Source: Mycolicibacterium moriokaense (GTDB lineage: Bacteria; Actinomycetota; Actinomycetes; Mycobacteriales; Mycobacteriaceae). Taken from it: a stretch of 64,000 bases of DNA. The position numbers and the translations under genes are program-made. Positions 25,230 through 33,345 of this stretch are shown piece after piece (positions within the stretch are counted from its first letter, which is position 1; every line of letters starts with the position of its first letter). The notes beneath the pieces were generated by a model. It saw only the letters and a program-made list of their open reading frames with translations. It was not told the DNA's origin and made no database searches. The stretch lies in assembly GCF_003201655.1 (NCBI RefSeq), contig NZ_QJJU01000025.1, forward strand, positions 1-64,000, given 5' to 3'.

Positions 25230-26525
25230 TCAACGCGGGGCGTTCGACCTGTCCAGCTGTGCCTGCAGCGTGTTGGCCCCGAGGCTCGAGTCCTTCTTGT
25301 GTTGGGATGCTCGCGCCTGGATGGAGACGTCGTGGCCTTCGGCGGCCTTGCGCAGCGCACCGATTGTGGCTTGTTCGCGGGTGATGTGGGTGAACGGGTC
25401 GAAGTGATACCAGCGCATGGCGTTCTCGAAGGTCATCTTGTTGACCTCGTCGTCGGGCACGTTGTTCTTCGTCAGCACCTCGTGGAGTTGCTCGGGCGCG
25501 CCGGGCCACATGCTGTCGCTGTGCGGGTAGTCGGCCTCCCAGCAGATGTTGTCGATCCCGATGTCGTTTCGGAGCTTCACCCCGACATGATCGGAGATGA
25601 AGCAGGTCAGGAAGTGATCCCGGAATACCTCTGAGGGCTTCTTGCCTTTGAAGTCCTGGCCGGTCCAGGTGGAATGCATCTCATAGGTGCGGTCGGCTCG
25701 TTCGAGGAAGTAGGGGATCCAGCCCGTCCCACCCTCGGACAGCGCGATCTTGAGGTCGGGGTATTTCTTGATCGGTTTCGACCAGAGGAGATCGGCGGCG
25801 GCTTGGACGATGTTCATCGGCTGCAGCGTGATCATCACGTCCATCGGCGCGTCCGGGGCGGTGATCGCCAGCTTGCCGGACGAGCCGATGTGCACGTTCA
25901 TCACGGTGTCGGTGTCCACCAAGGCTTCCCACAACGGCGTCCAATGATCGTCGTGGAAGCTCGGATAGCCCATCGCGGCGGGGTTCTCGGTGAACGTCAA
26001 CGCGTGCACACCGCGTTCGGCGTTGCGCCGCACCTCTTTCGCGCAGGCCTCGGCATCCCAGATCACCGGCAGCGTCATCGGGATGAACCGGGCGGGATAC
26101 GCGCCGCACCATTCCTCGACGTGCCAGTCGTTGTAGGCCTGCAGCAACGCCAACGAGAACTCGGGGTCCTCCGTCACGAACAGCCGGCCCGCGAAACCCG
26201 GGAATGACGGGAAGCAGATCGAGCCAAGGATGCCGCCGGCGTTCATGTCCTTGACGCGCTCGTCGACGTTGTAACACCCGGGGCGGATCTCATCGAGGCC
26301 TGTCGGCTCGAGGCCGTACTCCTCCTTGGGCCTGCCCGCGACGGCGTTCAGCGCGACGTTGGGGATCACCACATCGCGGAACTGCCAGGTATCGCTGCCA
26401 TCGGGGTTGTGCACCAACCGCGGAGCCTCGTCCAGATACTTCTTCTGCAGATGATTCTTGAACATGTCCGGCGGCTCAACGATGTGGTCATCAACGCTGA
26501 TCAGGATCATGTCGTCCTTGTTCAT
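25230..26525 (-). CDS. Amidohydrolase family protein (amidohydrolase 2)
   Basis: A 431-residue TIM-barrel metal hydrolase or decarboxylase. Near the N-terminus, ISVDDHIVEPPDMF gives the DxH-like metal motif. Later landmarks are MNVHIGSSGKL, ALSEGGTGWIPYFLERAD and CWEADYPHSDSMWP, with the Asp ligand in DYPH. This group includes ACMSD-like decarboxylases and cyclic-ketone hydrolases. The second ATG (26525) is preferred since GAGAGG is 8 bases upstream; ATG 26531 is too close to it. A weak copy of the cluster operator (26548-26566) sits in its promoter, so it may belong to the same regulon. Confidence 0.87.
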   Translation of the reverse strand: MNKDDMILISVDDHIVEPPDMFKNHLQKKYLDEAPRLVHNPDGSDTWQFRDVVIPNVALNAVAGRPKEEYGLEPTGLDEIRPGCYNVDERVKDMNAGGILGSICFPSFPGFAGRLFVTEDPEFSLALLQAYNDWHVEEWCGAYPARFIPMTLPVIWDAEACAKEVRRNAERGVHALTFTENPAAMGYPSFHDDHWTPLWEALVDTDTVMNVHIGSSGKLAITAPDAPMDVMITLQPMNIVQAAADLLWSKPIKKYPDLKIALSEGGTGWIPYFLERADRTYEMHSTWTGQDFKGKKPSEVFRDHFLTCFISDHVGVKLRNDIGIDNICWEADYPHSDSMWPGAPEQLHEVLTKNNVPDDEVNKMTFENAMRWYHFDPFTHITREQATIGALRKAAEGHDVSIQARASQHKKDSSLGANTLQAQLDRSNAPR

Positions 26526-26547
26526 GCCCATTTCCTCTCAACCGCCT

Positions 26548-26566
26548 TACCGTATGGCCAACAGTT
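26548..26566. promoter_or_regulatory. Weak operator-like site TACCGTAT-N3-CAACAGTT (site 6)
   Basis: TACCGTATGGCCAACAGTT has the 8-3-8 layout of the cluster operator and matches 11 of 16 arm positions. It lies 22 bases upstream of the amidohydrolase start. It may be a weak regulon member or chance. Confidence 0.3.
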
Positions 26567-26689
26567 TAGCGCGCGGATGACTGCGGGCTTGCTGGCATGA
26601 CCCGACCGTATGCCGATTGCCGCGTCGCGGTCGTTGATCCGGTCGAATCGCAGCCCGAGTGCAGAACTGCCCGCGGATAGAAATGGGCG

Positions 26690-26881
26690 TCAGCAGCAGC
26701 GGGGGTTGGGATTGGAGTCCGTTGCGGCGTGTCGCATCCGCCAGTACTCCCGTTCGGACACGATGTCCTCTCCAGGATGGATGCGCCTACGAAGTTCGAC
26801 GTAGCGCTGATAGTGGGTATCACCCATCAATGTGCCCCAGTACCAACCGATTTGGCGTGCGATTTGGGCAGCGCGTCCCAT
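26690..26881 (-). CDS. YbdD/YjiX family small protein
   Basis: A 63-residue protein, GRAAQIARQIGWYWGTLMGD, then YQRYVELRRRIHPGED and a C-terminal NPRCC. This matches the DUF466 YbdD/YjiX family, which accompanies CstA/BtsT transporters and ends in a conserved Cys-Cys. Its ATG at 26881 lies 55 bp inside the 3' end of cstA, in another frame, so the two are translated from one transcript. It is thought to be needed for transporter activity. A start at 26827 would remove the conserved first helix and is less likely. Confidence 0.88.
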   Translation of the reverse strand: MGRAAQIARQIGWYWGTLMGDTHYQRYVELRRRIHPGEDIVSEREYWRMRHAATDSNPNPRCC

Positions 26882-29118
26882 TGCTTTTGCACCTCCCGTT
26901 CCGCATGTGTCGGTATCAGGCCGGATGGAGCGAAGATGCGCGACGGCACCGGCTCGTCCTCGGTCAGTGGCTTTCCGCCGCCGCGGATCGCGCGTAGCGC
27001 CACGATCACGCCGGCCACGAACACGACGACGACGAGCGACGCGAACACGATTGACAACGTGCCCTGAATGAACGTGTTTCGGATGATCTTGTCGACATCA
27101 GCGGGGGTCTTCGCGGTGAGACAGGTCTTTCCCGCCTCCTTGGCGGCCTGGCAGATGCTGTGTTGCTTCCAGTAACCCAGCTTCGGGTCCGCAGAGAAGA
27201 TCTTCTGCCACGACGCCGTCAGGGTGACCGTGAGATCCCAGAACAACGGAATCGCCGGTATCCAGGCCCATTTCAGTAATCCACGTTTGATCACCACGAC
27301 GGTCACCACCGTCAGTGCGATTGCGGCGAGCAGCTGGTTGGCGATACCGAACAGCGGGAACAGTGTGTTGATGCCGCCGAGCGGATCGGTAACACCCATT
27401 AGCAGGATGCTGCCCCATGCGGCGACGACGATCACGCTGCAGATCCACGCGCCGATCCGCCAGCTCGGATTCTGCAGCTTCTTGAGCGGTCCACCGAGAT
27501 TGCCGAGGCCGTCCGACAGCATGAACCGCGCGACCCGCGTGCCAGCATCGACGGTGGTGAGGATGAACAGCGCCTCGAACATGATCGCGAAGTGGTACCA
27601 GAACGCCTTCAGGCCTGTGCCGCCAAATACTTGGTGCAGTACCTCCGACATGCCGAACGCCAGCGTCGGCGCGCCGCCGGTGCGCGACACGATCGACTTC
27701 TCTCCCACGCCTTCTGCTGCCTGGGTGATTTCCGCGCCGGTGATCGGAGCGCCGGACAGGCCAAGGCCGTTGACATAGTCGGCCGCCTTTTGCGCGGTGG
27801 CGCCTGTCTGTGCGGCGGGCGCGTTCATCACGAAGTACAGGTGTTGGTTGATGATCGCCGCGGTGATCAGCGCCATGATCGCGACGAACGACTCAGTGAG
27901 CATGCCGCCGTAGCCGATCAGCCGCATCTGGCTTTCCTTCTCCAGCAGCTTCGGTGTGGTGCCCGACGAGATGAGTGCATGGAATCCGGACAGCGCCCCG
28001 CACGCGATCGTGATGAACAGGAAGGGAAACAGCGAGCCTGCGAACACCGGGCCGGTGCCTTTCGTGGCGAACTGCGAGACGGCGGGCGCTTCCATGATCG
28101 GGCGGGCCACCAGGATGCCGATCGCCAGCAGGGCGATGGTGCCGACCTTCATGAAGGTCGACAGGTAGTCGCGCGGGGCCAGCAGAAGCCATACCGGCAA
28201 CACCGACGCCGCAAAGCCATAGATGATGATGCACCACGACAACGCCACCTTCGATAAGGTGAACCAGTCAGCGCCCCAGGATGTTTCGGCGACCCAGCCG
28301 CCGGAAATGACCGCTAGCAACAACAGTGCGACGCCGATCAGCGACACCTCCGACACCCGACCTGGCCGCAGGAACCGCAAGTAGATGCCCATGAAGATCG
28401 CGATGGGAATCGTCATCGCGATCGAGAAGACACCCCACGGGCTCTCGGCGAGGGCGCCGACCACCACCAGTGCGAGCACCGCGAGCAGGATCACCATGAT
28501 GACGAGCACGCCGATGATGGCGGCCGCGCCGCCGATCGCCCCAAGCTCGTCGCGGGCCATCTGACCGAGGGAGCGGCCGCGTCGTCGAACTGAAATCGAC
28601 AACACCAGGTAGTCCTGAACGCAGCCTGCGAATACCGCGCCGATGATGATCCAGATGGTGCCAGGCAGATAGCCCATCTGCATTGCCAGCACCGGGCCGA
28701 CGAGCGGGCCTGCCCCGGCTATTGCAGCAAAGTGATGGCCGTACAACACCCGTCGATCGGTCGGCATGTAGTCGGTGGCGTTCTCGAAAAGCTCAGCGGG
28801 GGTGGCGGTATCGTCGCGCGGACGTACGATATTCATCTCGATCAGCCGCGCGTAGAACCGGAAGCCGATGACGTACGTGCAGATTGCCGCGATGACGAAC
28901 CACACCGCGTTGATCGTCTCTCCGCGGAAGAACGCGATGATCGCCCACGCGACCGCGCCGAGCAGCGCGATGATCCCGAAGATGATTCTGTGCTTTGCGG
29001 TGATCGGTGATCGGTCGATGATCGCTACCGGCGGCAGGTCCTTGTCGGTGCGGATGTAGGTGATATCGCCGTCCTGCTCCTCGATGCGGTCCGATGGTGC
29101 GGCGGCGGGTGTAGCCAC
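26827..29118 (-). CDS. cstA: CstA carbon starvation protein / pyruvate or peptide transporter
   Basis: A 763-residue multi-pass membrane protein with about 16-18 hydrophobic segments. Family landmarks are ITAKHRIIFGIIALLGAVAW at the first helix, YGHHFAAIAGAGPLVGPVLA, GCVQDYLVLSISVRRRGRSLG and GANQ-like GIANQLLAAIALTVV. CstA proteins import pyruvate or peptides when carbon is scarce. GTG 29118 is chosen for GGGAG 5 bases upstream and because upstream sequence has no family similarity. It follows ligB by 94 bases, the same neighbours as Rv3063-Rv3062. Confidence 0.94.
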   Translation of the reverse strand: MATPAAAPSDRIEEQDGDITYIRTDKDLPPVAIIDRSPITAKHRIIFGIIALLGAVAWAIIAFFRGETINAVWFVIAAICTYVIGFRFYARLIEMNIVRPRDDTATPAELFENATDYMPTDRRVLYGHHFAAIAGAGPLVGPVLAMQMGYLPGTIWIIIGAVFAGCVQDYLVLSISVRRRGRSLGQMARDELGAIGGAAAIIGVLVIMVILLAVLALVVVGALAESPWGVFSIAMTIPIAIFMGIYLRFLRPGRVSEVSLIGVALLLLAVISGGWVAETSWGADWFTLSKVALSWCIIIYGFAASVLPVWLLLAPRDYLSTFMKVGTIALLAIGILVARPIMEAPAVSQFATKGTGPVFAGSLFPFLFITIACGALSGFHALISSGTTPKLLEKESQMRLIGYGGMLTESFVAIMALITAAIINQHLYFVMNAPAAQTGATAQKAADYVNGLGLSGAPITGAEITQAAEGVGEKSIVSRTGGAPTLAFGMSEVLHQVFGGTGLKAFWYHFAIMFEALFILTTVDAGTRVARFMLSDGLGNLGGPLKKLQNPSWRIGAWICSVIVVAAWGSILLMGVTDPLGGINTLFPLFGIANQLLAAIALTVVTVVVIKRGLLKWAWIPAIPLFWDLTVTLTASWQKIFSADPKLGYWKQHSICQAAKEAGKTCLTAKTPADVDKIIRNTFIQGTLSIVFASLVVVVFVAGVIVALRAIRGGGKPLTEDEPVPSRIFAPSGLIPTHAEREVQKQWDALPKSHAKSVGTGAH

Positions 29119-29212
29119 GGTCTCTCCCTCGTCATCGCGTTTCGTGTCAGGTGCCTTGGCTGATCCTTCCACCACGCAAAACGGTGTTGGGGAGAATCTG
29201 GGCTTTCGCTGG

Positions 29213-30760
29213 TTATGCGCTGTGTTCGTAGATGGCGCGCACGGTGTCGACGGTGTCGGCCTCGACGGGGCTCTTGTCGTCGCGGTAGCGCAGCACGCGC
29301 GCAAATCGCAGGGCCATGCCGCCGGGGTAGCGTGACGAGCCCTGAACTCCGTCGAACGCGATCTCGACCACCTGCTCGGGCCGCAGTTTGACCACCCAGC
29401 CGTCCGTGGGGCCGTCCGCCAACTCCATGAACCGCGTGGTCTGCCACGCCAGCATCGCGTCCGTCATCCCCTTGAATGTCTTGCCCAGCATGACGAAACC
29501 GCCCGTCGCCGGGTCGCGGGCGCCGAGGTGGATGTTGGACAACTTGCCGGTGCGCCGCCCCGATCCCCACTCGACGCCGAGCACGACGAGGTCGAGGGTG
29601 TGCACCGGCTTGACCTTCAGCCAGCCCGCGCCGCGACGGCCCGCCTCGTACGGCGCGGTCAGCGACTTAGCCATCACCCCTTCGTGACCGGCGTCGAGTG
29701 TGGCATCGAGAAACCGCTGTGCGGCGTCGGCGTCGTCGGTGATCAGACGATCGACGCGATGGGTTTTCGGAACGATGGCGTCAAGGGCGGCGACGCGCTC
29801 GCTGGTCGGCCGGTCCAGGAGGTCTTCGCCGTCGAGATGCAGCACGTCGAACACGAACACCGACAGCGGCTGTGCAGCCCGTGCCGTCGCGACGTCCGCA
29901 CTGCGGCCGAACCGCGACGCGGTGACCTGGAAGCGATGCGGGCGCGCGTCGGGACGCAGGGCGATCGCTTCGGCGTCGGCGATCAAGTCGGTCACCGGCA
30001 ACGCCAGCGCGGCCTCGACCACCTCCGGTAAGCGTTCGGTGACGTCGTCGAGACTGCGGGTATAGATCGACACCGCGTCGCCCGCGCGGTGGATCTGTAC
30101 CCGAGCACCATCGAGCTTGGCCTCGAAAACTGCTGTGCCGCCGAGGTGTTCGAGCGCTTCGCCGACACCGCTCGCGGTTTGGGCCAGCATCGGGCCCACC
30201 GGGCGTCCCACTCGGAGGGTGAATTGTTCCAGCGCCGCCTCGCCGTCGGTCAGCGCGGCTGCCGCGACGGCAGGCAGATCGCCACCCAACATCGCCGCGC
30301 GACGCACCACCGGTGCCGCGACGTCCGCGGCCTTTGCCACCGCGTCTGCCATCACCCCGGCGAGGGCACCTTGGCGCAGCTCGCCGCCGAGCAGGCGGCG
30401 CAGAAAGGTCTGCTCGGACTCGGTGGCCGCGGCGAACAGACCGTTGACGAGGTCGGCGCGGCGAGCCTGCGATCCCTTCCCGGCAACCTGGCCGATCTCG
30501 CTGAAGGCAGCGTCGACCTGCAGGACGGTCAGCGACGGCTCCCCGGCAGGCGACGGCAATGAACGCAGGGCCGCCCAGCCAACGCCGATCTGTCGTTGCG
30601 GTAGCTCGCCGGACAACCAGGACACCACGACGGCGACCACCTTCGGGTCGTCCTCTATGCCTGCGTCGCGCAGCAGGCCCGCGATGAGGGCGATCTTCGC
30701 CAGCCGCGCGGAGGTCGCGCCAACCTCGGCCGACGCGTCGGCGACGTCAATGAGCTGCAC
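29213..30760 (-). CDS. ligB: ATP-dependent DNA ligase LigB
   Basis: A 515-residue ATP-dependent DNA ligase. The adenylated Lys is in EAKLDGARVQIHR (motif I KxDG). Motif III is FVFDVLHLDGEDLLDRP, motif IV EGVMAKS and motif V AGWLKVKP. The N-terminal 190 residues are the DNA-binding domain (QVAGKGSQARRADLVNGLFA). Length and neighbours match mycobacterial LigB, a non-essential ligase. ATG 30760 is followed upstream by a long inverted repeat (30800-30860). Confidence 0.95.
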   Translation of the reverse strand: MQLIDVADASAEVGATSARLAKIALIAGLLRDAGIEDDPKVVAVVVSWLSGELPQRQIGVGWAALRSLPSPAGEPSLTVLQVDAAFSEIGQVAGKGSQARRADLVNGLFAAATESEQTFLRRLLGGELRQGALAGVMADAVAKAADVAAPVVRRAAMLGGDLPAVAAAALTDGEAALEQFTLRVGRPVGPMLAQTASGVGEALEHLGGTAVFEAKLDGARVQIHRAGDAVSIYTRSLDDVTERLPEVVEAALALPVTDLIADAEAIALRPDARPHRFQVTASRFGRSADVATARAAQPLSVFVFDVLHLDGEDLLDRPTSERVAALDAIVPKTHRVDRLITDDADAAQRFLDATLDAGHEGVMAKSLTAPYEAGRRGAGWLKVKPVHTLDLVVLGVEWGSGRRTGKLSNIHLGARDPATGGFVMLGKTFKGMTDAMLAWQTTRFMELADGPTDGWVVKLRPEQVVEIAFDGVQGSSRYPGGMALRFARVLRYRDDKSPVEADTVDTVRAIYEHSA

Positions 30761-30799
30761 GAGCCCAGCCTGGCATGGCTGTCAGACATCTCCGTAGGC

Positions 30800-30860
30800 G
30801 CGAGCGAGCGCGTTTGCACGTGATTTTCCGGTGTGTCGACGTACAGACACGGTCGCTCGC
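30800..30860. repeat. Long intergenic inverted repeat (1)
   Basis: The left arm 30800-30819 (gcgagcgagcgcgtttgcac) and right arm 30841-30860 (gtacagacacggtcgctcgc) pair at 16 of 20 positions around a 21-base loop. It fills the space between the end of the molybdopterin gene and the start of ligB, both on the minus strand. Palindromes with CGAGCG and CAGACAC arms recur between genes in many mycobacterial genomes, which is what I recall rather than could check. It may terminate the upstream gene. Confidence 0.6.
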
Positions 30861-30865
30861 GGTGG

Positions 30866-32410
30866 TCATTTGACCGCGAAGGACACCGTGTGCCAGCCGG
30901 TGGCGCCGTCGGGAACCGGGTCGGCCTCGTCAGACGTCTGGACGGCACCGGTGTTGTCGGTCGCCCGAACCGCGATCGTGTGCGGTCCCGGCTGGGTGGC
31001 CTGCCAGTTGAAGCTCCACAGCCGCCACGTGTCGTTCGAGTAGCCGGCGCCGAGATCGGCGGGCTGCCAGTTGCCTTGTTTGTTCGGTCCGTCGATGCGG
31101 ACCTCGACGGCGCGCACGCCGCGGTTCTGCGCCCAGGCGACGCCGCCGAACGTCACGGGTCCTTGGGCGACGTCCTGCCCGCTGCGGGGCACGTCGATGC
31201 GGGATTCCGTCTTGATCGGCCCGCGGGGTGACCAACCCAGCCGCGTCCAGTAGGCCTCGGCACGATCGAATCGGGTCAACTCCAAGTCGACGACCCATTT
31301 GGTGGCCGACACGTAGCCGTAGAGGCCAGGGACCACGAGCCGGGCGGGGTAGCCGTGCGGGGTCGGCAACGGCTCGCCGTTCATCCCGACCGCCAGCAGA
31401 GCATCGCGGCCGTCGGTGAGGGCGGCGACGGGTGTGCCTGCGGTGAAGCCGTCGATCGACATCGACAGCGCCATGTCGGCGTCGGAATGTACGCCGGCTT
31501 CGGCCAGCAGGTCGCGCACCCGATAGCCGATCCACTTGGCGTTCGAAATAAGGTCGCCGCCAACGGGATTCGACACACACGTCAGGGTGACCAGCTTCTC
31601 GACGGCTTCGAATCGCTCCAGATCGTCAAAGCGGTAGGTGACCTCGCGGTCCACCATGCCGTGAATTTTCAGCTGCCAGTCCGACCGGCTCAGCTGTGGC
31701 ACGCTCAGCGCGGTGTCGATCCGGTAGAAGTCGGCATTGCTTGTGACGAACGACGGCAGCGCAACGCCTTTCGGCTGCACGGTCGGCGGCACCGGTGGAG
31801 TGCTGACATCGACCGATGGCAATGTGAACGCGTGGCGATCACCCGAGACGGAGTGCAGGAGGCGCGACAGCACGACGCCACCCACGCCACTGAGCGCTCC
31901 CGCTGCGAGAAAACCCAGCGTCACCAACGACAGTCGGCGACCGCGGTCGGGGGCGTCGGGGTCCTCGGTCTTTTCCGGCGCGTCAACGAACCGTCCCGAC
32001 GTGAGCAGCCGCAACACTGCGACGCCGCAAACGGTACCGACCACGGTGGGCGCGATATCGAACAGCGTCGCCCCGGCACGCGAGAGCACGGCCGCACATC
32101 CCGCGATGCCGGCAATAACGATCGCGGCACTGCCGACCGGGACGCGACGCGTCTCCCATCGCGCCGTCACCGCGGCAACCAACGCGATCACCCCGAGCAC
32201 AAGCACGGAGAGAAACAGTTTGTCGGCTGTGCCGAAGGTCTGGATCGCCCATTCCTTGATCGGTCCGGGCGTCAGGTCGATGACGGTCGAGCCGACCGCG
32301 GTCCGGGCGTCGGCTTGTGGGCCGAAGGCTACGGCGAGTAGCGCGGAGACTCCGAGCGCAACTGCGGCTGCCGCGACGCCCGCCAGCATTCGCGATTCGC
32401 GGGCATTCAT
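30866..32410 (-). CDS. Membrane-anchored molybdopterin-dependent oxidoreductase (sulfite oxidase fold)
   Basis: A 514-residue protein. Residues 1-190 contain about five hydrophobic helices (MLAGVAAAAVALGVSALLAV, LFLSVLVLGVIALVAAVTA, and others). The remaining part is a YedY/sulfite-oxidase molybdopterin domain with the Mo-ligand Cys in LTCVSNPVGGDLISNAKWIG, plus the DGYxA-like SIDGFTAG and HGYPARLVVPGLYGYVSAKW-type segment, and a C-terminal dimerisation domain (GVAWAQNRGVRAVEVRIDG). It probably acts outside the membrane. Similar proteins are widespread in actinobacteria; substrate unknown. Confidence 0.9.
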   Translation of the reverse strand: MNARESRMLAGVAAAAVALGVSALLAVAFGPQADARTAVGSTVIDLTPGPIKEWAIQTFGTADKLFLSVLVLGVIALVAAVTARWETRRVPVGSAAIVIAGIAGCAAVLSRAGATLFDIAPTVVGTVCGVAVLRLLTSGRFVDAPEKTEDPDAPDRGRRLSLVTLGFLAAGALSGVGGVVLSRLLHSVSGDRHAFTLPSVDVSTPPVPPTVQPKGVALPSFVTSNADFYRIDTALSVPQLSRSDWQLKIHGMVDREVTYRFDDLERFEAVEKLVTLTCVSNPVGGDLISNAKWIGYRVRDLLAEAGVHSDADMALSMSIDGFTAGTPVAALTDGRDALLAVGMNGEPLPTPHGYPARLVVPGLYGYVSATKWVVDLELTRFDRAEAYWTRLGWSPRGPIKTESRIDVPRSGQDVAQGPVTFGGVAWAQNRGVRAVEVRIDGPNKQGNWQPADLGAGYSNDTWRLWSFNWQATQPGPHTIAVRATDNTGAVQTSDEADPVPDGATGWHTVSFAVK

Positions 32411-32508
32411 GCTGCAACGCTACCGATCGGCCGACCCGAAAGGCTTACCGAAAAGTGACATCGGATAGGTTGCTTTACGGTTTGAGCGCTTTTTGGAAAG
32501 GAAGCCAA

Positions 32509-33276
32509 ATGGAGATCGAGGGCAAGAAGGCCATCGTCGTCGGCGGGGCATCGGGCTTTGGTAAGGCAACCGCGGAGTTGTTGGCCAAGCGCGGCGCGAG
32601 TGTGGCGGTGCTGGACCGCCCGCAGTCGAAGGGCAAAGAGGTTGCCGACGCGATCGGTGGCTCTTTCTACGAGGTCGATGTCACCGATTTCGACGGCACC
32701 GAGAAGGTGCTGCAGCAGGCGATTGACGGCCTCGGCGGGTTGCACATCATCGTGACGACGGCAGGCGGCGGCGTCGCCGAGCGCACCGTCAAGAAGGACG
32801 GTCCGCATAGCTTGGAGTCCTTCCGCAAGTGTGTCGACCTCAACCTCATCGGCACCTTCAACATCAGCAGGCTGGCGGGCTGGCAGATGAGCCAGCAGGA
32901 CCTGGTCGACGATGAGCAGGAGGAGCGCGGTGTCATCATCAACACCGCCTCGATCGCCGCGTTCGAGGGCCAGATCGGACAGGTGGCCTACACGGCGTCC
33001 AAGGCTGCGATCGCCGGGATGTGCCTGACCATGGCCCGCGACATGGGCAGCCTGGGTATCCGCGCCCTTGCCATCGCGCCGAGCCTGTTCGCCACCGGTC
33101 TGACCGAGGGCATCCCCGACGAGTTCGCCAAGGCACTGACGAAGGATGCGGCGTTCCCGAAGCGTCTCGGCCGCCCGGAGGAGTACGCCAAGCTCGTCCA
33201 GGCGATCGTCGAGAATCCGATGCTCAACGGCCAGTGCCTGCGACTCGACGCCGGCCAGCGCTTCGCACCCAAGTAG
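32509..33276 (+). CDS. SDR family oxidoreductase, 3-hydroxyacyl-CoA dehydrogenase type II-like
   Basis: A 255-residue short-chain dehydrogenase. Motifs: VVGGASGFGKATAELLAKRG, NTASIAAFEGQIGQ and YTASKAAIAGMCL; the active-site Ser is in the NTAS stretch. The pattern, with the insertion around MSQQDLVDDEQEERG, resembles type 10 17-beta-HSD / 3-hydroxy-2-methylacyl-CoA dehydrogenase. ATG 32509 has GGAAAGGAAG at 7-10 bases upstream. A strong hairpin at 33285-33327 follows its stop. Confidence 0.9.
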   Translation: MEIEGKKAIVVGGASGFGKATAELLAKRGASVAVLDRPQSKGKEVADAIGGSFYEVDVTDFDGTEKVLQQAIDGLGGLHIIVTTAGGGVAERTVKKDGPHSLESFRKCVDLNLIGTFNISRLAGWQMSQQDLVDDEQEERGVIINTASIAAFEGQIGQVAYTASKAAIAGMCLTMARDMGSLGIRALAIAPSLFATGLTEGIPDEFAKALTKDAAFPKRLGRPEEYAKLVQAIVENPMLNGQCLRLDAGQRFAPK

Positions 33277-33284
33277 GCCGTGGC

Positions 33285-33327
33285 TTGTGTGCGTTTAGGA
33301 GCGATGAGCGCTCCTGAACGCACACAA
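33285..33327. terminator. Long hairpin / intergenic palindrome (2)
   Basis: TTGTGTGCGTT (33285-33295) pairs with AACGCACACAA (33317-33327); after one T/G mismatch, AGGAGCG (33297-33303) pairs with CGCTCCT (33309-33315) around the loop ATGAG. This 43-base near-perfect palindrome begins 8 bases after the SDR stop. It fits a factor-independent terminator without a T-run, or a mobile intergenic palindrome. Confidence 0.65.
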
Positions 33328-33345
33328 ATCGCTATCGTGGCGCGA

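Noticed and set aside
33280..33345. Upstream starts (33280 or ATG 33304) for the PoxB-like gene
   Set aside because: The extra residues come from the palindrome and add no family similarity; GTG 33346 gives the standard N-terminus.
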